From Lentibacillus persicus (GTDB taxonomy: Bacteria > Bacillota > Bacilli > Bacillales > Amphibacillaceae): a stretch of 64,000 nucleotides of DNA. The DNA is taken from NCBI RefSeq assembly GCF_900112705.1, contig NZ_FOMR01000006.1:1-64000 (forward strand), read 5' to 3'. Below the pieces are notes generated by a model that saw only the letters and a program-made list of their open reading frames with translations, made no database searches and was not told where the DNA came from. Shown here piece by piece: positions 45,852-54,646 of this stretch (position 1 is its first letter; the number at the start of each line of letters is the position of its first letter). The translations under genes were made by a program, and so were the position numbers.

Positions 45852-46068
45852 TAAAGTGAATCTTCAATCAGTAGGGGTTTTCTTTCTTCCCCCACTGATT
45901 TTAGGGGAACAAAGGCTAAGTTCGCCACATCCTGTGGCAACGCCTTTGTGACCTGCATCGTGCAGGCCCGAACGAATCGGACATTTACTGGCAGTTGACC
46001 CCCACCTAATCTTCATTGTCTACGCGAACATTTGAGGTGGGGGTCTTACTGCCAGTTATATGCGGGAT
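45852..46068 (+). repeat. modular intergenic repeat, unit 2
   Basis: The same head, RNA cargo and tail as unit 1 are repeated in tandem. The last hairpin is longer: ACTGGCAGT-ACCCCCACCT pairs with AGGTGGGGGT-ACTGCCAGT. The period is 217 bases against 179 for unit 1. Together the units fill the gap between yuiC and yuiB. Confidence 0.8.
45904..45973 (+). ncRNA. Bacillaceae-1-like RNA motif, copy C
   Basis: The hairpins GCCAC-ATCCT-GTGGC and CCTGC-ATCGT-GCAGG lie within the AAAGGC/GCCTTT arrangement. The stem bases are conserved relative to copy B while the loops vary between G and A at the first position. Confidence 0.68.
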
Positions 46069-46107
46069 AAAAAAAGCGTTCTCTCTCCTCTGAGAAAACG
46101 CTTTTTG
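46069..46107 (-). terminator. yuiB terminator
   Basis: On the minus strand AAAAAGCGTTtTCTC pairs with GAGAgAACGCTTTTTTT. Confidence 0.85.
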
Positions 46108-46123
46108 AACCACATGGGTTAAC

Positions 46124-46435
46124 TTAAAACATTTGGTAGCCACTCTTGCGTAAATATTTAATAACAAACCCGGATACAATAGTTCCAGCAAAACCCGCCC
46201 CCAAAATGCTTATATCAGCAACAGTTATTTCAGTCAGTCTGGAAAAAGCTGCACTAAAAGCCTCACCCGGTCCGGTAAAGTAATCTGCTGTGGATATATC
46301 ATCAACAATCATTAGTACAATTATTGGATAAATTGCCGCCATAAGCCAGGTACTGCGCAAAAGCATATTTAAAATAAAGGCCAGTCCAAAAAATATAACA
46401 AAAAATAACAAAACCGAAACGACAAACTGTATCAA
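46124..46435 (-). CDS. yuiB: YuiB-like putative membrane protein
   Basis: This 103-residue protein has three hydrophobic segments and ends RKSGYQMF. The frame extends to a TTG at 46468, but the TTG at 46435 is eight bases after AAGGGAG and starts the first helix (IQFVVSVLLFFVIFFG). The family is conserved in Bacillaceae next to yuiC and the NADH dehydrogenase gene. Function is unknown. A head fragment of the modular repeat lies upstream. Confidence 0.85.
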   Translation of the reverse strand: MIQFVVSVLLFFVIFFGLAFILNMLLRSTWLMAAIYPIIVLMIVDDISTADYFTGPGEAFSAAFSRLTEITVADISILGAGFAGTIVSGFVIKYLRKSGYQMF

Positions 46436-46483
46436 CGCTGTATCTCCCTTCACCAATACATACAGCAACCATTTTATAATAAC

Positions 46484-46507
46484 TAAAGCGAATCTTCAAT
46501 CAGTGGG
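46484..46507. repeat. repeat head fragment upstream of yuiB
   Basis: TAAAGCGAATCTTCAATCAG followed by TGGG matches the first 24 bases of the modular repeats with one difference. Confidence 0.6.
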
Positions 46508-46540
46508 TCCCGTACTTATCAGGGTTATCCCTGCCGCTGT

Positions 46541-47764
46541 TCAGTAAAAAATATTGAATTTGCCTTTTCGCATTACGAGTCCAAGACCGCCTAATTTAAA
46601 TAAGTAACGATTATCTATAATTTTTTTCATTAACACTGCTTTCCACCCAAACAATTTCCAGTTATTAAAAACATCACCAATCGCATCATTATTGCCAAGC
46701 GATGTGACTGTACCAAGCAGACGGGGTTCGAATTTTTCGAATGTAGAATTTCCATCCAGATGTGCTTTTATATTGTTTGCAACAGTCGTTGCCTGCTGTA
46801 CAGCGATTTGGGCACTTGGCGAGTATGGGTGCCCTGTTTTTTCATCCACAACGAGTGCACAATCGCCAACGGCAAACACGTCGTCATGGCCTGGTGCGCG
46901 CATATCAGCACAGACTGCTATTTTTCCGTCACAATGGTCAAAACCTGAATCCTGCACGATTGAATTCGCCCGCACCCCGGCTGCCCAGACAGTCGTATAT
47001 GTTGCGATCTCCTTGTCTTTTCCTTCTTTCTCATAAACAATACGATCGGGGGCACAATGCTTAAAACTCGCACCGGTAATAAATTCAACCCCGCGTGATT
47101 CAAGTGATGTCATTGCATATTCAGCTAGCTGTGGGTCGACTTCCGGCAAAACAGTCGTTTCTTTTTCCACATTAATAATACGGACCAATGACTTATTTAT
47201 ATCATATTCTTCGCAAAGCTCAGGAATTCGATTAGCCAACTCACCGAGAAATTCAACTCCGGTAAACCCACCACCGCCTACAACGATATTGAGCCTGCCC
47301 GGGTTTTTGCGATTTTCATGGTGATACATTGCAAAATTGTATTCAAGATGTTCCCTAATCAATCTGGCACTGTCAATATTCCCAATTGTAAACGCGTTTT
47401 CTTTCAAATCCGGGATTCCAAATGTTTCGGTTTCAAAGCCTAAACCTATAACAAGTAAATCATAGTACAATTCACCGGTTTCAAGCTTCACTTTCTTTTT
47501 TTCCGGCTTTATGGAAACAACCTCGTCAATTATAAAATGAACTTTATCAGTATTAATAATCTCATCAATCGGTATCCTCGTACGATCATGATGCAGGTTG
47601 CCCGCTGCATTTTCGTGCAGCCAGGTTGTTTGATAGTGATAATCATATTTATTTACAAGCGTAATCGAGGCTTCATTTAAATTTAATATTTTTTGCAAGT
47701 TAACTGCTGTCATAATTCCACCGTAACCGGCACCTAAGACAACAACCTCAATTTTCTCCCCCAT
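46541..47764 (-). CDS. yumB: type II NADH dehydrogenase (YumB/Ndh type)
   Basis: This 407-residue FAD protein transfers electrons from NADH to quinone without pumping protons. It has the FAD-binding GAGYGGIMTAVNL near residue 11, the NAD-binding VVGGGGFTGVEFLGEL near residue 164 and VFAVGDCA near residue 297. Its C-terminus is amphipathic, as expected for a peripheral membrane enzyme. A GAGGGGGAAG ribosome binding site precedes the ATG. It diverges from yumC. The men cluster elsewhere in the window supplies its likely acceptor, menaquinone. Confidence 0.93.
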   Translation of the reverse strand: MGEKIEVVVLGAGYGGIMTAVNLQKILNLNEASITLVNKYDYHYQTTWLHENAAGNLHHDRTRIPIDEIINTDKVHFIIDEVVSIKPEKKKVKLETGELYYDLLVIGLGFETETFGIPDLKENAFTIGNIDSARLIREHLEYNFAMYHHENRKNPGRLNIVVGGGGFTGVEFLGELANRIPELCEEYDINKSLVRIINVEKETTVLPEVDPQLAEYAMTSLESRGVEFITGASFKHCAPDRIVYEKEGKDKEIATYTTVWAAGVRANSIVQDSGFDHCDGKIAVCADMRAPGHDDVFAVGDCALVVDEKTGHPYSPSAQIAVQQATTVANNIKAHLDGNSTFEKFEPRLLGTVTSLGNNDAIGDVFNNWKLFGWKAVLMKKIIDNRYLFKLGGLGLVMRKGKFNIFY

Positions 47765-47898
47765 GACCGCTTCCCCCTCTCTCTATATAAACCTCAATAC
47801 GTACTTCTTTGTAACATAATTGTAATCCATTCCATATACTATTCGTTTTATCGTTATGTTTCAAGATATACGATTGCTTCCAGAAAAATCTGAATAAC

Positions 47899-47948
47899 TA
47901 AAGTGAATCCTCAGTCAATGGGATTTTGTTCATTATATGCGGGGTAAA
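47899..47948. repeat. short head/tail repeat upstream of yumC
   Basis: TAAAGTGAATCCTCAGTCAA followed by TGGG, and then CATTATATGCGGGGTAAA, is the head and tail of the modular repeat with no cargo between them. Confidence 0.65.
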
Positions 47949-48044
47949 CGAATGCAGCGTAAAATGCATGAATACACAAATCTTCACCTTTTATGGTACG
48001 ATAGGAATTGGTGTATTTTGAAACTAATCAATGGGGGGACATCC

Positions 48045-49031
48045 ATGACAGATAGAGTTTTCGATGTGACCATTATTGGAGCTGGTCCCGCTGGCTTATT
48101 CACTGCATTTTACGGCGGCATGCGTCAGGCAAGTGTTAAGATAATGGAAAGCTTACCTCACACTGGAGGGCAATTGACAGCCCTTTATCCTGAGAAATAT
48201 ATATATGATGTTGCCGGGTTCCCGAACGTTCGAGCCCAGGACTTAGTGGACAACCTGGAGGAACAGGCGAGAATGTTTGATCCAACAATTGTTTTAGGCC
48301 AATCGGTTGAACAAGTGGAACGGCTCGAAGATGAGACGTTTAAATTAACCTCCAATACCGGCGAAGAGCATTTTACAAGCACGATTATCATAACAGCAGG
48401 AAATGGTGCCTTTCAGCCAAGACGGTTGAATCTCGAAGGTTGCGATCAATATGAGGGTATTAATTTACATTACCATGTTCAGGACATGAACGCCTACAAG
48501 GACCAGCACGTTATGCTTTTGGGCGGCGGTGATTCAGCTGTTGACTGGGCGTTAATGCTGGAACCGATTGCAGAAAAAGTAACACTCGTGCACCGACGGA
48601 ATAAATTCCGGGCGCATGAGCACAGTGTTGAACAGTTGAAGAATTCCAGTGTTGATGTCGTTACGCCCTACATCCCATCTGCCATCAATGGCAACGGGAA
48701 AGTCGAAACGGTTACGTTGAACGAAGCTAAAGGGGAGTCAACGATGGAAATCAACGTTGATGCACTCCTTTGCAACTACGGCTTTGTTTCAACGCTCGGC
48801 GCCATCAAAAATTGGGGTCTGGAGATAGAAAAAAATAGTATTGTGGTTAATTCACGAATGGAAACCAATATCCCTGGTATATACGCAGCCGGTGATATTA
48901 CAACCTATCCGGGTAAAGTAAACTTAATTGCCACCGGCTTCGGCGAAGGGCCGACAGCGATAAACAACGCCAAGCAATATATTGATCCAAAAGCACGCAT
49001 CCAGCCGAGGCACTCGACCTCGATGTTCTAG
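48045..49031 (+). CDS. yumC: ferredoxin--NADP(+) reductase (YumC type)
   Basis: This 328-residue thioredoxin-reductase-like flavoprotein lacks the redox CxxC, as ferredoxin/flavodoxin reductases of the YumC type do. The FAD motif is [14 protein letters not shown] (near residue 11), the NADPH motif [13 protein letters not shown] and the C-terminal [10 protein letters not shown]. The open frame reaches 47937, but the ATG at 48045 has GGGGGGAC upstream and starts directly at the FAD fold. Confidence 0.94.
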   Translation: MTDRVFDVTIIGAGPAGLFTAFYGGMRQASVKIMESLPHTGGQLTALYPEKYIYDVAGFPNVRAQDLVDNLEEQARMFDPTIVLGQSVEQVERLEDETFKLTSNTGEEHFTSTIIITAGNGAFQPRRLNLEGCDQYEGINLHYHVQDMNAYKDQHVMLLGGGDSAVDWALMLEPIAEKVTLVHRRNKFRAHEHSVEQLKNSSVDVVTPYIPSAINGNGKVETVTLNEAKGESTMEINVDALLCNYGFVSTLGAIKNWGLEIEKNSIVVNSRMETNIPGIYAAGDITTYPGKVNLIATGFGEGPTAINNAKQYIDPKARIQPRHSTSMF

Positions 49032-49052
49032 CTCTCCAGTTCTAAAACGAAT

Positions 49053-49094
49053 AAAAAAGCCAGAATCCATTAATAAAGGTGTTCTGGCTTTTTT
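49053..49094. terminator. bidirectional terminator between yumC and yutM
   Basis: AAAAAAGCCAGAA pairs with TTCTGGCTTTTTT. Confidence 0.9.
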
Positions 49095-49123
49095 CTATGC
49101 TTTATATCTTCCAGTATGTTCGA

Positions 49124-49480
49124 CTAGCACTTTTCCGGTGTACCCACGCTACGATCTGTTCTGAATGATGAACCGCAGCCGCATGAAACAATCGCATTCG
49201 GATTGTCGATGCTGAATCCCCCGCCCATCATATTTTGTTTAAAATCAATCGTTGTACCTTCAATAATCGCCGCGTCCTGCTTATTGATAACGACCGGGAC
49301 ACCATTTACATCTTCCACCATATCCAACTCGTCATTTACGTCATGGTCGAAGCCAAGTGAATAGGAAAGTCCGCTGCAGCCGCCGCCTTGAATACCGAAC
49401 CGCAGACGTGCACCGGCTTCTTCATCTTGCATCATCTCTTTTACTTGACCAGCCGCACTATCTGTAAGCGAAATAATCAT
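49124..49480 (-). CDS. yutM: HesB/IscA-family iron-sulfur assembly protein (YutM)
   Basis: This 118-residue A-type Fe-S carrier has the three conserved cysteines: Cys35 in GGGCSGLSY and Cys100/Cys102 in SCGCGSSF. It probably transfers clusters to apoproteins in the SUF system. A GAGGAGG ribosome binding site precedes the ATG. Nearby yuzD and yutI (NifU-like) fit the same theme, in the same order as B. subtilis. Confidence 0.94.
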   Translation of the reverse strand: MIISLTDSAAGQVKEMMQDEEAGARLRFGIQGGGCSGLSYSLGFDHDVNDELDMVEDVNGVPVVINKQDAAIIEGTTIDFKQNMMGGGFSIDNPNAIVSCGCGSSFRTDRSVGTPEKC

Positions 49481-49582
49481 ATATTTGTGACCTCCTCATT
49501 ATAAGATGGGACTAAGTATGTTACCCCCAGTATACAAACTAAAAGCACGTTATTCAACGATTTAACTTGTTAGTCATGCAAA

Positions 49583-49909
49583 CTATGATTGAAGCTCTGC
49601 TCCATTTTTGTCCAACTCGTTATAAATGGTTTTTAATCTCGGTATTCCTTCAGCAACGATTTCTTCGTTCACAAGCACTAAAGGATAAAAGAATTCATCA
49701 TCCAATATACGCTCAGCCAGCTGTTTATGTTTTTCATCATCAGGCGGCTGTTCAATATCAATATAGTTGTAAGAAATATTATCATCAATATATTTTCTGC
49801 CGATCGCCGCCTGCAGCCATTCGTATGTGTCCCGGGAACCTGGTGCCCCAACACAGCTTGCACAAATCTGTTCAGCTCCATAAACTGTAATCAGGATATT
49901 ATTATCCAT
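49583..49909 (-). CDS. yuzD: YuzD-family thioredoxin-like protein
   Basis: This 108-residue protein of the DUF1462/YuzD family has CASC at residues 16-19 in YGAEQICASCVGAP. A second conserved block, YFYPLVLVNEEIV-like, lies near residue 74. Homologues have a thioredoxin-like fold. A role in Fe-S or redox homeostasis is suggested only by its position between yutM and yutI. A GGGGGGAT-type ribosome binding site precedes the ATG. Confidence 0.9.
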   Translation of the reverse strand: MDNNILITVYGAEQICASCVGAPGSRDTYEWLQAAIGRKYIDDNISYNYIDIEQPPDDEKHKQLAERILDDEFFYPLVLVNEEIVAEGIPRLKTIYNELDKNGAELQS

Positions 49910-50057
49910 AGCGATCCCCCCTGTCTCATGTGATTAATTTCATTTTACAAAATAGACAATTAAAGATAAAATAAAATCAACCGATATTATTGATTAATGG
50001 ATAGCTTTTTAGAATAATTCGTTCTATAATGGAATCAAGGAAAGGAGAAGATGGATA

Positions 50058-50282
50058 ATGCAAGAGCAAGTGCAGGAAGTATTAACCAAACTCCGTCCGT
50101 TTTTATTACGTGATGGCGGCGATGTCGAGCTGATCGATGTGGATGACGATGGCATTGTACTTATTCGTCTCATGGGAGCTTGCGGCAACTGCCCAAGTTC
50201 AACGATTACATTAAAAGCAGGGATCGAACGTGCTTTGAGAACTGAGGTCCCGGGTGTAACAGAGATCGAACAGGTATTTTAA
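50058..50282 (+). CDS. yutI: NifU C-terminal-domain protein (YutI)
   Basis: This 74-residue single-domain NfuA/NifU-type scaffold has CGNC (Cys42, Cys45) in [10 protein letters not shown]. It can hold a 4Fe-4S cluster at a dimer interface. AAAGGAGAAG precedes the ATG, and a consensus TATAAT (50025-50030) lies 27 bases upstream of the start with a poor -35. It diverges from yuzD and yutM, with which it probably cooperates. Confidence 0.94.
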   Translation: MQEQVQEVLTKLRPFLLRDGGDVELIDVDDDGIVLIRLMGACGNCPSSTITLKAGIERALRTEVPGVTEIEQVF

Positions 50283-50291
50283 AAACATATT

Positions 50292-50326
50292 AAAAAAGAC
50301 AGACGTTATGTGTCTGTCTTTTTTTA
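50292..50326. terminator. bidirectional terminator between yutI and gyaR
   Basis: AAAAAAGACAGAC pairs with GTCTGTCTTTTTTT. Confidence 0.92.
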
Positions 50327-50345
50327 TGGCTTTTTCATGGCCACA

Positions 50346-51308
50346 TTAGCGGACCGGCGTGATAGCATCTTTGCCGCTTAATACTGCTCTCAGATTGTCA
50401 AGGCAAAGCTCAATCATTTTCGTGCGTGTATCTGCACTGGCGGACCCAATATGTGGCAGACACACAACATTATCCAATCCAACCAGCGGATGTTCAGGTG
50501 AAATCGGCTCGTTTGCAAACACATCAAGTCCTGCTCCCTGGATTTCATTAACAGTCAATGCTTCAACCAGCGCATCCTCGTCCACCACACCACCACGGGA
50601 GGCATTTACAAAAATTGCTGAGGACTTCATATGTTTAAAAGCTTCCTCATTAAACATCTTTGCTGTCTCGTTATTCAGCGGCACCAGCGAGACAACGAAA
50701 TCCGCTTCGTGCAGAAGTTCAGTGAACCCCCGATGGACTGCTCCAAGTTCTTGTTCAGCTTCTTCTTTTCGTGTTCGGGTATGATACAAGATCGACATGC
50801 CGAATCCTTTCGCACGTCGTGCAACTGCCTCTCCAATCCTGCCCATCCCGACAATACCAATCGTTTTATGATGGATGTCCGATCCTGCCAACAAGTAAGG
50901 TGACCAGTATTTCCAGTTTCCATCGCGAATATAGTCTGAGGCTTCCACCATCCGACGAGCTGTGGCCATCATTAAACCAAACGTCAGATCGGCTGTCGTC
51001 TCTGTCAGCACATCAGGTGTATTGGTAACTGTTACTCCGCGATTATGTGCTTCCTCAACATCAATATTGTCATAACCCACCGCCATATTCGCAACAATTT
51101 TTAGATTGCTGGCAGCATCCAGGAATTCACGATCGACTTTTTCACTTAACAAACAGAATACACCGTCAACCGACGTGATTTCGCGAAGCAAAACGTCGCG
51201 CGGCACCGGCTCATTTTCTTTTTCCCACATCCGAAACTCGAATGCATCCTGGTACGGCTGCAAAATCGTTTCAGGGATTTTACGGGTAATGTAAATAACA
51301 GGTTTCAT
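50346..51308 (-). CDS. D-2-hydroxyacid dehydrogenase (glyoxylate/hydroxypyruvate reductase type)
   Basis: This 320-residue NAD(P)-dependent enzyme has the Rossmann motif GIVGMGRIGEAVARR near residue 149 and the catalytic Arg in NASRGGVVDEDAL near residue 236. The Glu is in the FANEP region, and the catalytic His is in CLPHIGSAS near residue 284. The VGYDNIDVEEA segment is typical of GyaR-like reductases. Exact substrate is uncertain: glyoxylate, hydroxypyruvate or 2-ketogluconate. Confidence 0.92.
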   Translation of the reverse strand: MKPVIYITRKIPETILQPYQDAFEFRMWEKENEPVPRDVLLREITSVDGVFCLLSEKVDREFLDAASNLKIVANMAVGYDNIDVEEAHNRGVTVTNTPDVLTETTADLTFGLMMATARRMVEASDYIRDGNWKYWSPYLLAGSDIHHKTIGIVGMGRIGEAVARRAKGFGMSILYHTRTRKEEAEQELGAVHRGFTELLHEADFVVSLVPLNNETAKMFNEEAFKHMKSSAIFVNASRGGVVDEDALVEALTVNEIQGAGLDVFANEPISPEHPLVGLDNVVCLPHIGSASADTRTKMIELCLDNLRAVLSGKDAITPVR

Positions 51309-51371
51309 TTGTCCAACACTCCAATCATTATCCAGCTTCGGCGGGACAATATCTATTTAATAAGTAGCGCT

Positions 51372-52340
51372 TTACAGCCAGTGTAACACAGGAATTTGCA
51401 ATTTTTCAGAATCAACGCCAGCATTTTCAAAAAAATAGCGCATTCGCTTTTCATATTGCGTTTGCCGCTCCAGCATGTCTTTTAGTTCATCATACATGCC
51501 ATGCTGCCTGGTTAGAAACCCGCGTCCAATAATATCATACAGGTGAATCGGATATAAAAGTCGCGCGTACAATAACCGCCAGCCAAATATCGATAATGGC
51601 ACAACTTTCTGGTAGTCATCCAAAAAGGCACATATTTCATCCACGGGATCCTCTTTTTCCAATAACTTATAACGAATCAATTCGGCCAAGTCACGCGCTG
51701 GATGGTCGAATGCAAGATCAGTCATCCACAGAAAATGCTGGTTAAGCTGGCCGTGATATCGGGTAAAGACAATTGTGCCTTGATCTGCTTCATGAAACCT
51801 GCTTTCCGATTCGCTTTCTTGCATATATTGAATTGCATTTTCGCTTAACCCTGTTATATACGGGAGGGAATCCATTAAAAGCCTGTAATAATTATTTGGC
51901 AATTCTCTTGCTTCCAATTGTATTTTTTCTTCAAATGCTGCCATCTTTTCAATCCATAAAGGCCTCCATTGCCCATAACTCGATATGGTCTGTGGTTCAT
52001 ATGGATACCCTGCTCCAATTGCATGTAATACTGCCAGCTGTTCGCCCTGACTATTTTGCTTAACAGGGGGGGTCTTCTCGGCACATAATACGAGATAATA
52101 TTTTTCATTATATAGCGTATACCATTCATTTTGATTGTTTGGCAATGGGATCGTCATCTGACTATAGTCATTCTCGTACAAAAAATAAGCTAAAGCGGCC
52201 TGTTCCATATGTATAATTTCCTTCTGGTCGCAAGAAATGGTAAAATAAATATAATTATCATCTTTAAATCCTTCGGCACCGTTCCATTCAGTCACATCCA
52301 GAGGCTGGATGCCATAATAGTAGTCAAGAAAGTCTCTCAA
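51372..52340 (-). CDS. yutH: spore coat-associated protein YutH
   Basis: This 322-residue protein resembles the CotS/YutH group, which have an aminoglycoside-phosphotransferase-like (kinase-like) fold. TDLAFDHPARDLAELIRYKL near residue 228 corresponds to the DFG/second catalytic segment, though the standard catalytic residues look degraded. It starts with TTG six bases after GGGGGAG. The gene position after gyaR and before pgpA matches the B. subtilis yut order. A spore coat role is from the family. Confidence 0.87.
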   Translation of the reverse strand: MRDFLDYYYGIQPLDVTEWNGAEGFKDDNYIYFTISCDQKEIIHMEQAALAYFLYENDYSQMTIPLPNNQNEWYTLYNEKYYLVLCAEKTPPVKQNSQGEQLAVLHAIGAGYPYEPQTISSYGQWRPLWIEKMAAFEEKIQLEARELPNNYYRLLMDSLPYITGLSENAIQYMQESESESRFHEADQGTIVFTRYHGQLNQHFLWMTDLAFDHPARDLAELIRYKLLEKEDPVDEICAFLDDYQKVVPLSIFGWRLLYARLLYPIHLYDIIGRGFLTRQHGMYDELKDMLERQTQYEKRMRYFFENAGVDSEKLQIPVLHWL

Positions 52341-52426
52341 TATGATCTCCCCCTTTTTTGGCCTTTTGTCTTACTATATGTACGAAAGCCTATCAACTTA
52401 ACAATATTTTAGAAAAGGTGATTATA

Positions 52427-52939
52427 ATGGCTGACAATTCGAATCGAACTAAATTAGAAGTCGTAGCAAGGGAATGGCTTAAAGAGCGCGGAGTTGCTAT
52501 AAAAGATATTGCAGACCTTGTTTATTATCTGCAATCCAAGTACCACGACGATTTGAGTATGGAGACATGTGAATATAATGTAAACCAGGTACTGACAAAG
52601 CGTGAGGTACAAAACGCGATTTTGACGGGGATTCAATTGGATAAGCTGGCAGAACAGAAACAACTTGACGCCCCACTGCAAAAAACGATTGAAACCGATG
52701 AAAGCCTGTACGGGATTGATGAGATTGTTGCGTTTTCGATTGTTAACGTGTATGGGTCAATCGGTTTTACAAACTATGGCTATATTGATAAACAAAAGCC
52801 CGGAATTTTGGGACCGCTTAACGACAAATCAAGCGGAGAATGTCATACATTCCTTGATGATATTGTCGGGGCCATCGCAGCAGCTGCCTCAAGCCGGCTT
52901 GCTCATGCAGCAGCAGATGATGAATTATTGGACGACTAA
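52427..52939 (+). CDS. pgpA: phosphatidylglycerophosphatase A-like protein (YutG)
   Basis: This 170-residue protein of the PgpA family dephosphorylates phosphatidylglycerol phosphate in other bacteria. The conserved blocks IVNVYGSIGFTNYGYIDK and FLDDIVGAIAAA (Asp-rich) are present. The hydrophobic content is lower than in E. coli PgpA, as is normal in Bacillus YutG. The ATG at 52427 follows AAAAGGTG; the longer frame from 52358 is rejected. Confidence 0.88.
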   Translation: MADNSNRTKLEVVAREWLKERGVAIKDIADLVYYLQSKYHDDLSMETCEYNVNQVLTKREVQNAILTGIQLDKLAEQKQLDAPLQKTIETDESLYGIDEIVAFSIVNVYGSIGFTNYGYIDKQKPGILGPLNDKSSGECHTFLDDIVGAIAAAASSRLAHAAADDELLDD

Positions 52940-52971
52940 AAAAACTGCTCCGTTTTGGAGCAGTTTTTTAA
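52937..52971. terminator. bidirectional terminator between pgpA and yutF
   Basis: AAAAAACTGCTCC pairs with GGAGCAGTTTTTT around a GTTTT loop. Confidence 0.92.
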
Positions 52972-53735
52972 ATAGCATGCAGCCATTCACTTAAATTTTG
53001 AATATGGAAGGTTGGTTTCTTTTCAAAGGCCGGGTAATCGGTGTAAGGGGTGACTCCGGTAAACACCATCAATGTATCAATGCCGGCATTTATTCCGGCG
53101 AGTATATCCGTCTGGTAGTTATCGCCCACAACTAACGTCGCTTCCCGATGACTGCCAAGTTTCTCGAGTCCCTGATTCATAATAATTGACTCAGGCTTGC
53201 CGATAAATATTGGTTTTTGGCCGGTACTGACGGTTATGACCGATGTTAACGCACCATTTCCGGGTTCCAGGCCCCGTTCAGTAGGGATAGCCACATCAGC
53301 GTTTGTTGAGATAAAAACCGCTCCCTCCCTTACGAGACGACAAGCGATTGATAATTTTTCATAATTTATATCACGATCAATCCCTACCACCACAAAATCA
53401 CATGTGTCATCTGTGATAATATGCCCTTCACGCTCCAACGCATCATACAACCCTTCTTCACCTATAACAAAACAACGGGCATTTTGTTTCATTTGCGCGA
53501 TATACTTGGCGGTCGCCATGCTTGAAGTGAAAACATGTTCAGGTGTTGCATGAATATTCATTTGCTGAAGCTTATCAGAAACTTGCGCCTGTGTTTTGGA
53601 TGAATTATTTGTTATAAATAAATATGGCACGTGCTTTGCTCTTAATGCTTCAATAAATTCAGAAGCAAATTCAATCGGTTCGTCACCACGATACATCGTG
53701 CCATCCAAATCAATGATATATGCGCCGTAACCCAT
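52968..53735 (-). CDS. yutF: HAD-family phosphatase (YutF, NagD-like)
   Basis: This 255-residue type IIA HAD hydrolase has motif I DLDGTMYRG (residues 9-17), motif II ITNNSSKT near residue 43, and the motif III/IV VGDNYQTDILAG near residue 205. Substrate is unknown; related enzymes act on nucleotides or glycerol phosphate. The longer frame from 53813 overlaps yutE, and the ATG at 53735 has GAGGTGA seven bases upstream. Confidence 0.93.
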   Translation of the reverse strand: MGYGAYIIDLDGTMYRGDEPIEFASEFIEALRAKHVPYLFITNNSSKTQAQVSDKLQQMNIHATPEHVFTSSMATAKYIAQMKQNARCFVIGEEGLYDALEREGHIITDDTCDFVVVGIDRDINYEKLSIACRLVREGAVFISTNADVAIPTERGLEPGNGALTSVITVSTGQKPIFIGKPESIIMNQGLEKLGSHREATLVVGDNYQTDILAGINAGIDTLMVFTGVTPYTDYPAFEKKPTFHIQNLSEWLHAI

Positions 53736-53781
53736 ACGCCAATCACCTCTCTTTACCATCCACGTGCAAGGATCCTCTTGC

Positions 53782-54219
53782 TTAGTCATTCGTAAATGCG
53801 TTTGCAACGCCAAGCTCTTGGTTTAAATAATCTCTTATATGTGTACTGAACTGATTGAGGTGGTTTGCATTTTTTTGAAGTGTATCTTTTAGAACCTGAT
53901 GATCCACTTGCAAATAATTTTTAACCACATCTTTCCGTAATTGAATGATCGATTTATAGCTTGCTTCTGCATTTTCAGGTAAGACCTTTTCATCAATTAG
54001 AATATCGATAATGTCATCAAAGCTGCCGGGATCACGCATAATAAACCCATCGATCATCATGTTACCCACATCGAGCATGCTTTCTATCACCATATGTACA
54101 GTCCGTTCCAAATACAATTTATCTGCGAACGTATCAAATGAATGCTTGCTGACTTCTTCCAACAATTTATCCATATATTGCAGTGTTTCTTCAATCAGTT
54201 TACGATCAACAAAGTACAT
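53782..54219 (-). CDS. yutE: DUF86/HepT-like protein (YutE)
   Basis: This 145-residue helical protein of the DUF86 family includes HepT toxins. The region equivalent to the HepT RX4HXY motif reads RKDVVKNY, so the catalytic His is replaced. No partner MNT nucleotidyltransferase lies nearby, so it is probably not a toxin. The ATG at 54219 follows GGAGGG by seven bases. It precedes yutF on the same strand with a 46-base gap. Confidence 0.88.
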   Translation of the reverse strand: MYFVDRKLIEETLQYMDKLLEEVSKHSFDTFADKLYLERTVHMVIESMLDVGNMMIDGFIMRDPGSFDDIIDILIDEKVLPENAEASYKSIIQLRKDVVKNYLQVDHQVLKDTLQKNANHLNQFSTHIRDYLNQELGVANAFTND

Positions 54220-54276
54220 CACAAATCCCTCCATAAAAATCTACCTATATCATACCATATTTGCGGGAGAAGGTGT

Positions 54277-54306
54277 TGGGGTACAAGGTGTCAGACACCT
54301 GTATCC
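54277..54306. repeat. imperfect palindrome around GGTGTCAGACACC
   Basis: GGGGTACAAGGTGTC and GACACCTGTATCCC pair with one bulge and one mismatch. It lies between divergent yutE and the following gene. Similar GGTGTCAGACACC palindromes recur in Bacillus genomes as I recall. Confidence 0.55.
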
Positions 54307-54373
54307 CTCCAGGATGACCATTGAAAGGAAACATGATATAGTGACACTAACATTTAATTTCGGGGTGCTTATT

Positions 54374-54646
54374 GTGAAAAATAAATTTGACTATTTAAAA
54401 GATGAAACAGTAACAAAAGAGATGAGGTATATCAGTTTTATGGGAAATTTGCAGCGTTATGACTTTGCTTTTATGGAAAATGAAGAAAGCCCTGAGAAGT
54501 ATACGGTTATTAATCTTCAAAAAAATCGCTTTGCTGTTTTGGGACGAGATGACCTGGATGAAGAAGGACATATCGAACATATTTTTCATGAGTCACCAAT
54601 GGAGGCTGATGAAATACGGGAATTTCTAAAAGAAGTTTTACAGTAA
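54374..54646 (+). CDS. small cytosolic protein, DUF3055-like
   Basis: This 90-residue hydrophilic protein has the block RYISFMGNLQRYDFAF and a FAVLGRDDLDEEGHIEHIF segment that resemble DUF3055 proteins of Bacillaceae. The GTG at 54374 follows GGGGTG by six bases; the open frame from 54011 runs antisense through yutE and is not real upstream. Function is unknown. Confidence 0.7.
   Translation: MKNKFDYLKDETVTKEMRYISFMGNLQRYDFAFMENEESPEKYTVINLQKNRFAVLGRDDLDEEGHIEHIFHESPMEADEIREFLKEVLQ

Noticed and set aside
45673-46068. CRISPR-like array
   Set aside because: There are only two units of unequal length (179 and 217 bases) made of hairpins, with no short identical repeats alternating with unique spacers.
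47937-48044. N-terminal extension of YumC
   Set aside because: It runs through repeat sequence and has no ribosome binding site; the ATG at 48045 has GGGGGG and begins the FAD fold.
53782-54219. HepT toxin of a toxin-antitoxin pair
   Set aside because: The catalytic motif is altered and no MNT antitoxin gene is adjacent.
54011-54373. N-terminal extension of the DUF3055-like protein
   Set aside because: It is antisense to yutE and crosses a palindrome; the GTG at 54374 gives the family-sized protein.
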